From: Paenibacillus wulumuqiensis
GTDB lineage: Bacteria > Bacillota > Bacilli > Paenibacillales > Paenibacillaceae
NCBI RefSeq assembly: GCF_000971965.1
Contig: NZ_KQ040795.1
Location: forward strand, 228,464 to 292,463
Length of the DNA: 64,000 nucleotides
Direction: 5' to 3'
Made by a program: the position numbers and the translations under genes. A model generated the notes under the pieces. The model saw only the letters and a program-made list of their open reading frames with translations. It searched no databases and had not been told where the DNA came from. Of this stretch, positions 8,727-17,918 are shown one piece after another (position 1 is the stretch's first letter; every line of letters begins with the position of its first letter).

Positions 8727-9974
8727 TTATGCCACCAGCAGCTGCACAATGGTCAGAATCAGACCGACGATAAATCCACAGATCGCGCCATTGACGCGAA
8801 TCCACTGCAGATCGTTGCCGACTTTCTCTTCCAGCATATGCACCAGTGTATCGTTGTCCATCTGATCGAGATTTTCTTTGACCAGCTGGCCGAGACGGTA
8901 ATGGTTGCGTCCAACGACACTGATAATTCCCTGCAGCAGACGTTCTTCCCAGGCATCGATCTTCTCCTGGTCCTTGCTCAGATCACGGATAATCGAGCGG
9001 TACATGATAAACAGATGGCGTCCACCGCTGTCGCGTTCCCGTTCCAGCATACCGACGATCATGCCGCGCAGCTCTTCCAGACGTTCCATCATGAATACGT
9101 TGGCTGCATCGCCTTCAAGTGTAGCCCGCGTCCAATCCTTGATGCGGTCCCAGTTGTTCTCTTCATCTACCACCTGGAACATCTGCACACGCACTTCGCG
9201 CAAAATGGACTCCCGGTATTCGCTGTCTTCCTGCTGCAGATTGCTGACGGTAGACAGCAAAATATTTTGCAGAATTCCGCCCAGGCTCTCGGCATTCATC
9301 ATACCGGCAAACGCCTGGAAAGCAAATCCTTTGAGTCCGCCCAGATTAATATTCTCGAGCTGTTCGCTGGCGATCTCGCCCAGCTTGTCGCGGCTCGCCG
9401 GACGTAGCGCCCATTCATGTACCTGCTTCAGGATATGATCCAGCGCTTTCTCATCGTATCGCTCAGTCAGCGCATGGGTGAGTACTTTGTTGCCTGCCGC
9501 CTGCAGATCTGCTTTCTGGGCATAATCGGCCAGACCCGTCGCAATAAACCGGGATACCGGCTCCAGCGGAATACGGCTGATCGGCGGAATGACCAGATCA
9601 ATCAGCTCGCGCCGGATCGTTTTTTTACCCAATTGGCGTGTAATTGCAGAGACGGCAAAAGGGAACAATTTGAAATGACGAAGCTTGGCTTCAATACTTT
9701 CTTTGTTCAACAGCTCATTCTCCATCGCTGAGATCAGCGAACGGATAATTTTGTCCCGGTTACGGGTCAGTAAGGATGTATGCGGAATAGGCAGACCGAG
9801 CGGATGACGGAACAATGCGGTAACCGCGAACCAGTCCGCAATCCCCCCGACGAGTCCCGCCTCAAAGCCTCCCTGAATAATCTTGACCAGCAGGGTATCC
9901 GGCAAAAACAGCGTGATAATAAATCCAACCGCCATGATTGCCAGCGAGATCCCCGCCAAATATCTGGAATTCAT
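8727..9974 (-). CDS. DUF445 family membrane protein
   Basis: A 415-residue protein matching the DUF445 (YjiN/YheB-like) family in length and layout. An N-terminal hydrophobic helix (LAGISLAIMAVGFIITLFL) is followed by the family stretch GFEAGLVGGIADWFAVTALFRHP, a long helical central region, and a closing C-terminal helix (GAICGFIVGLILTIVQLLV). Both ends are membrane-embedded with the middle probably cytoplasmic. The family's role is not settled; some Gram-positive members affect envelope or spore properties. AAGGAGG stands 6 bases before the ATG. It is monocistronic, with an extended -10 box candidate about 80 bases upstream. Confidence 0.85.
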   Translation of the reverse strand: MNSRYLAGISLAIMAVGFIITLFLPDTLLVKIIQGGFEAGLVGGIADWFAVTALFRHPLGLPIPHTSLLTRNRDKIIRSLISAMENELLNKESIEAKLRHFKLFPFAVSAITRQLGKKTIRRELIDLVIPPISRIPLEPVSRFIATGLADYAQKADLQAAGNKVLTHALTERYDEKALDHILKQVHEWALRPASRDKLGEIASEQLENINLGGLKGFAFQAFAGMMNAESLGGILQNILLSTVSNLQQEDSEYRESILREVRVQMFQVVDEENNWDRIKDWTRATLEGDAANVFMMERLEELRGMIVGMLERERDSGGRHLFIMYRSIIRDLSKDQEKIDAWEERLLQGIISVVGRNHYRLGQLVKENLDQMDNDTLVHMLEEKVGNDLQWIRVNGAICGFIVGLILTIVQLLVA

Positions 9975-10050
9975 AGATTTCCTCCTTCAGTGCTTCATCC
10001 GGAACATGGATTTATTACTTCCAATACCGTGTTCTCTAATCGGTTTATTT

Positions 10051-10059
10051 AGTATAGCA
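10051..10059 (-). promoter_or_regulatory. extended -10 candidate for the DUF445 gene
   Basis: On the minus strand this reads TGCTATACT, an extended -10 box (TGnTATAAT-like). No good -35 hexamer is seen at the right spacing, as can be the case for extended -10 promoters. The start codon lies 77 bases downstream. Confidence 0.35.
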
Positions 10060-10247
10060 TATCATTCAGCACTTGCATGCCAGCCTATCGAGACCCCATT
10101 TGAATGCAAAAATGCATGACAGGTCATTCGATATCTTCTCCGACTATTTGTCACTTTATATCATAATTAAAGTGTAACCCAAAAAAAGTAAAACGACTAA
10201 TTTCTGCGCATATTTTGTACGAATCATTCGGTTGTCCAATTATCTTT

Positions 10248-11447
10248 TTAAGTATGCGGTCTCGAATCCGCTGTTTCGCTCCTGCGTCTGCGCATCTGCG
10301 GAATATTCCAGTAGGTTCCGGCGCGCCAGAGCCATTCGACAGGACCATATGCAAAATGCTGCAGCCACAGCTTGCTGAGCCCAATCTGAAGCGCAAAAAA
10401 GAAAAGTCCGATTGGAACCAGTGCCGCGAACGGAATTGGGGGGACAAAAGAAATTTTTCCCAGCAAAGCCATACTTCCTCCCACGAAAATGGAAGAGAAC
10501 ACTACCGATTGCAGCAAATAATTCGTCAGGCTCATTCGACCAATCCAGGCAAAAGGTTGGACCATCCAGGATAATCTGCCCGAAGAAGAAAGAAACAGGA
10601 AGATGAATACAAAACCAATCGAAACCGAGAATTCCCAGAAAAGAGAGAGGTTTAACCACTCGAAATTATATGGACTGAATATTTGATACTTTCCCCATAT
10701 TCCGATAATTAATAAGGACACACCGATGATCCCGGTGAGAATACCATGTCTGAAATGAAATAATTTGGCACGATAAGCCGACATACCGAACAAGAAAAAA
10801 CTCAAATGCTGCATGGCATTGCCGAATTCGAAGGAAAAATCGGGATGCAGCCATATTAACGGTTTTAGAAACCATGGGCTCTTTGCAGCAAGATAAGGAA
10901 AATACGTCCACAGTTCCATATCCATCCCATCCACAAATACAGAAACAGGTACAGGTGCAGGTTGAGATAGGGAGACGGCCAGCAATCCAAACAAAAACAG
11001 TGGCCAGGCTGACATGGATATAAAAAGCAAAAGCATCAACCCGTCCATAGCATACATGAACAAAATATCTCCATCCCATATCCATACATAATGAGCTGTT
11101 CCAATCAACAGCAGAATCAACATTCGTCTGAATAAAATCAAATAGGGATTGATGTGACGCTGAACTGCATGATCATACATAATGACCATTGTGATACCAA
11201 ACATGAAAGCAAAAAGTGGACGTGAGCTATTGCCGAAAATAATGTAAATCACTTCAAAAAAACGATCGGACAATGAAAAACTGGAGTAAGTCCAGAACAT
11301 GGTATCCTTATTTATGCCGCCGAGCCGATTCAGATTAACGAGAAAAATAGCCAAGAGCGCAAACCCTCTGAGCTGGTCGAGGGCAGTAATACGCCCGGTA
11401 TGTAGATGAAGCTTTTGTAGATCAGACTTTAACAGTGAAGAAGACAT
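10248..11447 (-). CDS. DUF418 domain-containing membrane protein (YeiB type)
   Basis: A 399-residue multi-pass membrane protein. It opens with RITALDQLRGFALLAIFLVN, the signature of the DUF1624/DUF418 family. About nine or ten hydrophobic helices follow, and near the C-terminus comes the DUF418 motif FAWIGRMSLTNYLLQSVV. Relatives are related to the acyltransferase-3 fold and are poorly characterised; the substrate is unknown. I prefer the ATG at 11447, which has TTAAGGAG 11 bases upstream, over the GTG at 11459, which overlaps that ribosome binding site. Its A+T content is noticeably higher than that of its neighbours, a mild hint of a different origin. It stands alone between two leftward units. 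Confidence 0.82.
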   Translation of the reverse strand: MSSSLLKSDLQKLHLHTGRITALDQLRGFALLAIFLVNLNRLGGINKDTMFWTYSSFSLSDRFFEVIYIIFGNSSRPLFAFMFGITMVIMYDHAVQRHINPYLILFRRMLILLLIGTAHYVWIWDGDILFMYAMDGLMLLLFISMSAWPLFLFGLLAVSLSQPAPVPVSVFVDGMDMELWTYFPYLAAKSPWFLKPLIWLHPDFSFEFGNAMQHLSFFLFGMSAYRAKLFHFRHGILTGIIGVSLLIIGIWGKYQIFSPYNFEWLNLSLFWEFSVSIGFVFIFLFLSSSGRLSWMVQPFAWIGRMSLTNYLLQSVVFSSIFVGGSMALLGKISFVPPIPFAALVPIGLFFFALQIGLSKLWLQHFAYGPVEWLWRAGTYWNIPQMRRRRSETADSRPHT

Positions 11448-11609
11448 TTCGGTAGACACTCCTTAACATGGTTGTAATTACCAACAAATAAATGGTTTAC
11501 CAAATTCTATTTGCTTAACATTTCTAAATATTAGCTGCTTACACTTGTGTACATTCCTGTTAGCAATACGTCCTGACTGGCAGAGAAAAGCAGTCCCTGC
11601 CTTAACTGC

Positions 11610-13019
11610 CTAATCCGCTATACTATGATCCGCGTTAGTGCTGTCCACCGGCAGGCTCACTATGACTCTGCCGCCCTTGGTTGTCAGATCATTTTGCAGC
11701 TGCAGTGTACCTTGGTGCAGCTTGATTACATAGTCGGCAAACGTTAATCCCATACCGTAGTGACCGCTGGTTGTACGGCTTTTGTCGCCGCGGTAGAACA
11801 GCTCTGTTGCCTTTTCCAGCGCTTCTCGGGTAAAGCCGGGGCCGCTGTCTGTGATGGTGAAGGTGAGCTGCTGACCTGTATAGTGAATCGTGAGATCCAT
11901 ACCGGTGCCATCGGGAGTATGATCCAGTGCATTGGCAATAATATTCATCAGGGCCCGATGCAGCAGCTGCGGGTCCAGGTAAACGGCCACTTTGGAGCAG
12001 TCGATCTGCTGCTGTACCCGGATATCCCTGCTGCCTGCATATGCTTCGGTATCATCAAGCAGCTCCCCGATCCATTCCTCCAGCGAGACTGCCTTTTTAT
12101 TCAAAGTCAGCATATTCTCTGCTCTGGACATCATAATCAGCATACGCATATGCTGCTCGATCTTGTCGCCTGCACTCAGAATATAACGTGTATACATCTG
12201 CTGCTCCTCATCCTGCTCCGATAGTGACAATAGCTCGGCATTGCCTTTGATAATCGTGACCGGAATCTTGATGTCATGAGCAAGCGCGGCAATTTGTTCC
12301 TGCTTGGTTTTTTCCGTCTTCCACTGGGTCTCCAGCGATTGCTTGAGGGCCTCCCTCATATCTATCAGCGAGTGGGCCACATCGTCAAATTCCTTGATTC
12401 CAAGCGGCTTCTCTGTAAAATCCAGATTCTGATTCTGAATATGATGCGTAATCCGGGTTAACGCCCCGAGACTGCTTCGGAGCCGGTTGGCAAAGATCGT
12501 AGTAATGATAAAACAAACAAGCAGTATGGCGACGACCAGCAGCACATTGCCGGTCAACTCATAGTTGGGGAAATGGGTTCGCAGGTACGGTGAACGGAAC
12601 TGTGCACGCAAGTCGGACTGCAGCACACAGTCATCATTTTCCCGCTCAATCAGCGTATACACTTTCTGTCTGTAATAGGCAGAGGACTGTCCGCTGACCA
12701 GCTGAACAGCCAGCCGGATCTCTGCATCATCCATATTGCCATACAGCGGTGCACGGCTTTTTTTGTCCAACACTACATATTTGGAGCCTATCGGGAGCAT
12801 GTCCGCACTAATCGAATCTGCTGTCTGCAGCCTGTCCCGCTCCTGCCTGATCATCTGCTCGCTATAGTTGGCCGGCAGCACCCAACCGGCCTGAATCGCC
12901 ATCGAAGTCAGCAGCATATACAGGGCGAAAATAATAATGACGCTGCTGCCCAGAGAAGTCAGGTATTTAAATAGTTCACGGCGCAGCGTGGTTTTTCTTT
13001 TCTGACGAGTTATTGCCAT
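11610..13019 (-). CDS. sensor histidine kinase of a lantibiotic-immunity-type operon (SpaK/NisK-like)
   Basis: A 469-residue membrane sensor kinase. One N-terminal helix (SSVIIIFALYMLLTSMAI) and a second near residue 185 (VLLVVAILLVCFIITTIF) enclose an extracytoplasmic domain of about 130 residues that should sense the signal. A HAMP-like linker leads to the H-box AHDIKIPVTIIKGNAELL with phosphoacceptor His248, then the N-box (IIANALDH) and G-boxes (DSGPGF, GMGLTFA). AHDIK.P.TIIKGNAELL is the form found in kinases of lantibiotic loci. The ATG at 13019 overlaps the 3' end of the response regulator by 10 bases (ATGGCAATAA), indicating translational coupling. It is the last gene of the five-gene operon. 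Confidence 0.88.
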   Translation of the reverse strand: MAITRQKRKTTLRRELFKYLTSLGSSVIIIFALYMLLTSMAIQAGWVLPANYSEQMIRQERDRLQTADSISADMLPIGSKYVVLDKKSRAPLYGNMDDAEIRLAVQLVSGQSSAYYRQKVYTLIERENDDCVLQSDLRAQFRSPYLRTHFPNYELTGNVLLVVAILLVCFIITTIFANRLRSSLGALTRITHHIQNQNLDFTEKPLGIKEFDDVAHSLIDMREALKQSLETQWKTEKTKQEQIAALAHDIKIPVTIIKGNAELLSLSEQDEEQQMYTRYILSAGDKIEQHMRMLIMMSRAENMLTLNKKAVSLEEWIGELLDDTEAYAGSRDIRVQQQIDCSKVAVYLDPQLLHRALMNIIANALDHTPDGTGMDLTIHYTGQQLTFTITDSGPGFTREALEKATELFYRGDKSRTTSGHYGMGLTFADYVIKLHQGTLQLQNDLTTKGGRVIVSLPVDSTNADHSIAD

Positions 13020-13672
13020 CGGTACCCTACACCCCAGACTGTGGTAATCGGCATCACATCGTGTTCTTTGCATTTTTTGCGGATCGAGCGGATGAATTCG
13101 GTAATGGTGGAATGCAGGGCCTGACCATCCATACCGTACACCGCATCATAGATCTCTTCTCTCGTAAATACACGATTCCGGTTGCGCGCCAGATACTCGC
13201 ATATTTTATATTCATTTTTGGTCAGAGGAAGAAGATTCTCCCCCAACCAGATCTGCTTCATGTCAAAATCAAAGTCAAGGCTGCCGATCTGCTGCCGGGA
13301 GGGGTGCTTCTCCCGTCGTTCCCGGCGCAGATGGGCATTCACCCTGGCGCTTAGCTCCCTGACGCCGAATGGCTTGGTCAGATAGTCATCCGCTCCGGTC
13401 AGCAGCCCTTCCACGATCGCTTCCTCTTCCGAGCGGGCCGTGAGGAAAAGAATCGGACAGTCCACGGCACTGCGAATCAACCGGCAAAATTCAAACCCGT
13501 CCAGCTGCGGCATCATCACATCAAGCAGTATCAGATCATATCCCTGCACATCCTCTACCGTCAGCTGATGGGCTTGATCCCGCACACTGACCAGATGCTG
13601 ATCGCGCTGCAAAATATTGCGAATAAGCGCCAGAATATCACGATCATCATCGATCGCCAGTATTTTGAACAT
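13010..13672 (-). CDS. OmpR-family response regulator of the same operon
   Basis: A 220-residue regulator. The receiver domain has the acidic pair (IDDD, residues 8-10), phosphoacceptor Asp51 in LLDVMMP, the conserved Thr in FLTAR and Lys in LTKPFG. A linker leads to an OmpR/PhoB winged helix (LTKNEYKICEYL, ending TVWGVGYRWQ). It would be phosphorylated by the kinase encoded directly downstream and bind the promoter of the transporter operon (family knowledge). AGAGGAGG lies 6 bases before the ATG at 13672. The 41-base gap to the upstream permease holds only this ribosome binding site, so the gene belongs to the same transcript. Confidence 0.9.
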   Translation of the reverse strand: MFKILAIDDDRDILALIRNILQRDQHLVSVRDQAHQLTVEDVQGYDLILLDVMMPQLDGFEFCRLIRSAVDCPILFLTARSEEEAIVEGLLTGADDYLTKPFGVRELSARVNAHLRRERREKHPSRQQIGSLDFDFDMKQIWLGENLLPLTKNEYKICEYLARNRNRVFTREEIYDAVYGMDGQALHSTITEFIRSIRKKCKEHDVMPITTVWGVGYRWQ

Positions 13673-13713
13673 GATAATCCTCCTCTCTACTGTAATGAAG
13701 TATCCAGCGATTC

Positions 13714-14484
13714 TCATTCCGCATGTCTGCTGCCCTGCCAGCTGTGGAACCAGATCAGGCTCATTATGCCTATGACAGCGGTGGACAGGATGATCCATAA
13801 CCAGCCGATCTGTACATCACCCTCCACATACGTTCTCATCTCGCCGGTGAGCGTACCTAGTCGAAGCAGTGCGGTACTGTCCACCATACGCACTCCCCAT
13901 CCCCATGGGATGTAGTGCCAGACCGCATCGCCAACGCTCGTAATCATCAGTGCAGCAACGAGTGTACCCACGCCTCCGATGATCATACATGCCCCTATAC
14001 CGAATGTAAAACCGGCCCATAAATGGATTATATAGAATATAACACTGCTGACCGATAGATAGACGGCTCCCCATAGGAAAGTATCATAAGGCAGCCGCTC
14101 CATCCTCAATACAAACGTCGCACCGACTCCCAGCAGCACAGCTGCCAGCAGAATCGCCAGGCTGCCGCTTCCCCATACAAACAGCAGCTTGCTCAGATAA
14201 GCCGTCTCTTTGACCGGGCTGCTCACCAGCATATTCTGAAACTGCCCGGCCTGCTCTTCCTGCATGCTTACCATCCCGCAGATGATACCGGACACCAGGG
14301 GCATAGCCACACCCAATATTTCCATATAGCCGGTATACAGGCTGACCAGCACCGGAGAACGCCCGTGTACATACAGCAGATAGACGATCGCCCATACGAG
14401 CGGCAGACCGATATGCATCCACAGAAATGGGGTATGTCTGGATTTGTAATAATCGGCATACAGGCAGCGCCATAATGCAGCCAT
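13714..14484 (-). CDS. lantibiotic immunity ABC transporter permease, MutG family
   Basis: A 256-residue ABC-2-type permease with about six membrane helices. The opening (ALWRCLYADYYKSRHTPFLW), the SMQEEQAGQFQNML segment after helix 2 and the WGWGVRMVD stretch are those of MutG/EpiG/NisG-type subunits, which with an F-type ATPase and an E-type permease expel lantibiotic peptides from the membrane. The start codon is one base after the TGA of the MutE-type gene, and the ribosome binding site GGGAGG lies inside that gene, so the two subunits are translationally coupled and probably made in equal amounts. Which peptide is exported is unknown. Confidence 0.87.
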   Translation of the reverse strand: MAALWRCLYADYYKSRHTPFLWMHIGLPLVWAIVYLLYVHGRSPVLVSLYTGYMEILGVAMPLVSGIICGMVSMQEEQAGQFQNMLVSSPVKETAYLSKLLFVWGSGSLAILLAAVLLGVGATFVLRMERLPYDTFLWGAVYLSVSSVIFYIIHLWAGFTFGIGACMIIGGVGTLVAALMITSVGDAVWHYIPWGWGVRMVDSTALLRLGTLTGEMRTYVEGDVQIGWLWIILSTAVIGIMSLIWFHSWQGSRHAE

Positions 14485-14485
14485 C

Positions 14486-15238
14486 TCAGCTCACCTCCCG
14501 TTGTACAGCAGCAGTACGCCCCTGTCCGGCAAAAACAGATCCGGTCCATAGCAGTAGAATCAGAAAAAAACCTACAGAAAGCAGCAGTCCTGCAGGAATA
14601 ACCGCCGCATTCCATAGCGGATCACCGGCAGTCAACGGTACACCGTTCGGATGCACTCCGATCACAGGACACATCATACGGATCGACCAGCTCCATGGAT
14701 TGAGCCACCACCAACCCAGCGGTGCTGCATAGATACCCAGCACCAATCCCACCATCACATGGACCACCAATGTACCGATCCATCCCCATCTGCGTGACAG
14801 CCAGAGGCAAAATGGAATCTGCCATAAACTTCCCATCCACAGCAGCCCTACCGCCAGCAGCGTATGGGACAACCGGATAGCCGATGGAAAAATCAGCTGC
14901 AGAATGAATAACAGCATTTCAAAAACCAGCAGCATCAACAGCATATAGATAGCGATCACGAATACCTTGCCATACCAGATACGTGACAGCGATACCGGAA
15001 GCGAGAAAATCCGGTTATAATTGACTGCCCGCTGCTCCTTCTGGTGGGACAATCCGCATAACAGCGCCGCCGTTAACGGTATAAAGAAAATGGACCACCA
15101 GTTGAACGTATTGGTCACTATATAAATCGGGTTCATCAAAAAGGAAACGAGCAGATTGAGCACAGGAATAAGAAGTAGTAGTTTACGTAAAAAGGACCGT
15201 CTGAACTTGAGATGTTCGGAGCGCAGGCAGCGGATCAT
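14486..15238 (-). CDS. lantibiotic immunity ABC transporter permease, MutE/EpiE family
   Basis: A 250-residue ABC-2-type permease with about six hydrophobic helices. The N-terminal CLRSEHLKFRRSFLRKL and the C-terminal WSWSIRMMCPVIGVHPNGVP are family marks of MutE/EpiE permeases. It forms the membrane part of the transporter with the MutG-type subunit. Its ATG overlaps the stop of the ATPase gene by 4 bases (ATGA, 15235-15238), and it is followed by the MutG gene after a single base. Confidence 0.87.
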   Translation of the reverse strand: MIRCLRSEHLKFRRSFLRKLLLLIPVLNLLVSFLMNPIYIVTNTFNWWSIFFIPLTAALLCGLSHQKEQRAVNYNRIFSLPVSLSRIWYGKVFVIAIYMLLMLLVFEMLLFILQLIFPSAIRLSHTLLAVGLLWMGSLWQIPFCLWLSRRWGWIGTLVVHVMVGLVLGIYAAPLGWWWLNPWSWSIRMMCPVIGVHPNGVPLTAGDPLWNAAVIPAGLLLSVGFFLILLLWTGSVFAGQGRTAAVQREVS

Positions 15239-15951
15239 AATACCGCCTCCCTGTTCATACGGACAGACTGCACCACCTGCATAAATAACTGCTCCAGATC
15301 CTGTCCCGGATCAATCTCCCCCTGGTATCCCAGCTGCCCGTCGCTAATAATACCGATATGGTCTGCAATCAACTCCACTTCAGACAGGATATGGCTGGAT
15401 AAAATCACGGTGATGCCCGCCTGGGGGAACGATCGAATCAGTTCTCGCAGGTCCTGGATACCAATCGGGTCCAGCCCATTGGTCGGTTCATCCAGAATAA
15501 GCAGCCGGGGATGGTTGAGCAGAGCCATAGCGATGCCGAGTCTCTGTTTCATCCCCATCGAGAATTGGCCGGCTTTTTTGCGGCCGGTGTTTTTCAAATC
15601 CACAATATCCAGTACTTCATGGATGCGTGTATCTTCAAGACCCAGCAGAATGCTTTGCACTTTCAGATTTTCGTAGGCGGTCAGATTCGTGTACAGCGGC
15701 GGTGATTCAATCAGCGCACCGATCTGGGCCAGATCCCTGCGGCTCCATGGATGTCCGTCAAAGAGAATCTCTCCGGAAGTTGGAGTCAGCAGACCGGTCA
15801 GCATTTTGAGGGTTGTCGATTTGCCTGCGCCATTGGGGCCGAGCAGACCGTACACACTGCCATACTTAACGTTCAGGGAGACATCCCGGACTACCGTTTC
15901 CCGGCCGAACTTGCGAGTCAGCTGCCGGGTAGCCAGCATATAATGATTCAT
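15235..15951 (-). CDS. lantibiotic immunity ABC transporter ATP-binding protein (MutF/NisF type)
   Basis: A 238-residue ABC ATPase. Walker A is GPNGAGKST, the signature FSMGMKQRLGIAMAL, Walker B LLILDEPTNGLDP, and the switch His lies in LSSHILSEV. The length and the FSMGMKQRL form fit the lantibiotic-protection/bacitracin (BcrA) class. It powers the two permeases encoded immediately downstream. I take the ATG at 15951 with AAAGGATTGGTG upstream; a TTG at 15960 is also open. As the first gene of the operon, its promoter should lie in 15952-16156, which is shared with the divergent hmoB gene. A CCCGG/CCGGG inverted repeat at 16019-16044 lies there and might be an operator. Confidence 0.9.
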   Translation of the reverse strand: MNHYMLATRQLTRKFGRETVVRDVSLNVKYGSVYGLLGPNGAGKSTTLKMLTGLLTPTSGEILFDGHPWSRRDLAQIGALIESPPLYTNLTAYENLKVQSILLGLEDTRIHEVLDIVDLKNTGRKKAGQFSMGMKQRLGIAMALLNHPRLLILDEPTNGLDPIGIQDLRELIRSFPQAGITVILSSHILSEVELIADHIGIISDGQLGYQGEIDPGQDLEQLFMQVVQSVRMNREAVL

Positions 15952-16138
15952 ATTCACCAATCCTTTATACTAGAATGATCATGCCGTCTTATCTGGGTAA
16001 GCCTGCTCTGGTTAGATGCCCGGTTAGCCTGTATAATCGCCGGGTATGTAGATAACAGGCTTGTTTTACAGTGATCTGTAAAGGTGGTATCTATGCTACA
16101 TTGGAATTATCAAGTTTTTATCAGGATTCAGTCATTAA

Positions 16139-16666
<528 letters not shown>

Positions 16667-16686
16667 CTAAATACTGAACCTACCTG

Positions 16687-16728
16687 CCAGAATCCGCAGA
16701 AGTATTGCTTTTGGATTCTGGTTTTTTT
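16687..16728 (+). terminator. terminator of hmoB
   Basis: CCAGAATCC / GGATTCTGG with a 17-base loop, followed by seven T. Confidence 0.9.
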
Positions 16729-16917
16729 ACGTCCATATAAATGAATAACGGCTCCGTTTCAGCGGCCAGACAAATATATATAGGTTGATTTTTACAAATT
16801 TGTTGTAACCTGATTCCAGCTCATCCCGTAGAAGATGGTAGATTATATTTCATATTGTTGTTAAAATGTCATTGTTATTGGAAGGCGCTACTACATTTAG
16901 AAATCGAGGGGTTACGT

Positions 16918-17271
16918 ATGGGAATGAGTTATAACATGCAGCGCAAAAGTCAGTTGGACGCACGCGAACTGATGCTGCTCGAGTCGGAAGTAAAAACGTA
17001 CGGCAAAAACATGGTTGTTGCCTATGTACTGTGGTACTTCCTTGGTATTTTTGGCGGTCACCGTTTCTACATGGGTAAAATCGGAACAGCGGTAACCCAG
17101 TTGATTCTGTCGCTGACAGGTGTAGGCATGATCGTAACAGGCGTATGGTGGGTTGTGGATGCATTCTTGCTGCATACCTGGGTAAAAGAACGCAATGCTT
17201 ATGTAGAGAGCAATATCATCGATCAGATTCTAATTCAAAAGCCAATCTCGCCGCCAAGTTACAACTACTGA
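16918..17271 (+). CDS. TM2 domain-containing protein
   Basis: A 117-residue small membrane protein. After a polar N-terminus with the ELMLLESEVKTYGKN motif come two membrane helices joined by FGGHRFYMGKIGTAVTQL, the mark of the TM2 domain (a two-helix hairpin with a GxHRFY loop). TM2 proteins are widespread and their function is unknown. The ATG at 16918 follows GAGGGG by 6 bases; 21 further codons upstream are open but lack a site. A second TM2 gene starts 7 bases after its stop, so the two form a pair. Confidence 0.88.
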   Translation: MGMSYNMQRKSQLDARELMLLESEVKTYGKNMVVAYVLWYFLGIFGGHRFYMGKIGTAVTQLILSLTGVGMIVTGVWWVVDAFLLHTWVKERNAYVESNIIDQILIQKPISPPSYNY

Positions 17272-17278
17272 TTCCGAT

Positions 17279-17743
17279 ATGCTGACAAGATACGAACTAT
17301 CACCGCAGGAACTGATGCTGCTCAACTCGGAACTACGGCCCAGGGAGAAATCTCTGGCATTATCCTACCTGATGCTAATTGGCGGACATCTGGGGATACA
17401 CCGTTTTTATCTGAGACGCACAGTCAGTGCAATTATCCAGCTTGTTTTATTCTTACTGGCGATGGCTGCTTATTTCGGCCTTGTATTCACTTCAGAGTTC
17501 AATAAAGATGCAAGCGGACTGTTTCTTGGTCTGACACTGCTAACCGGTTTTCCTTTGTTTGTCTGGATTGTGATTGATCTGTTCCTCATTCCGCGTATGG
17601 TACGCGACTGGAATCAGCAAGCTGAACATGATGTAATGCAACAGATCGAGTGGCTGAGACAGAATCCTCCACCAGCACGTGAACCTATGGCTTCTCCTAC
17701 ACCGGCTGTGCAGCCTACAGGATACCAGCCGCCGCAGTCTTAA
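17279..17743 (+). CDS. second TM2 domain-containing protein
   Basis: A 154-residue membrane protein related to its upstream neighbour. It shares the N-terminal pattern (ELMLLNSELRPREKS) and the TM2 loop (HLGIHRFYLRRTVSAIIQL), but has a longer hydrophobic part (about three helices) and a Pro-rich tail (NPPPAREP to QPPQS). There is no clear ribosome binding site before the ATG at 17279. Together with the 7-base gap after the first gene's stop, this suggests translation by coupling. The function is unknown; the pairing suggests the two products work together in the membrane (inference). Confidence 0.82.
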   Translation: MLTRYELSPQELMLLNSELRPREKSLALSYLMLIGGHLGIHRFYLRRTVSAIIQLVLFLLAMAAYFGLVFTSEFNKDASGLFLGLTLLTGFPLFVWIVIDLFLIPRMVRDWNQQAEHDVMQQIEWLRQNPPPAREPMASPTPAVQPTGYQPPQS

Positions 17744-17796
17744 GAATTGGCCACGATAGCAATAAGATCTGCAACGTACACACATAGAACATACCA

Positions 17797-17832
17797 AAAA
17801 GAACGCTCTGTCGATGACAGGGCGTTCTTTTA
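17797..17832. terminator. bidirectional terminator
   Basis: AAAAGAACGC with CTGTC pairs with GACAG and GCGTTCTTTT around a 3-base loop. It lies between the TM2 pair and the convergent ABC exporter operon. Confidence 0.9.
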
Positions 17833-17918
17833 TTTACATGAATATACAAACGACTACAATTACAGAATTACAGCTACAGGCATAATCATGAGCATCCAAT
17901 ATGCTCTAGTTCAGCAGG

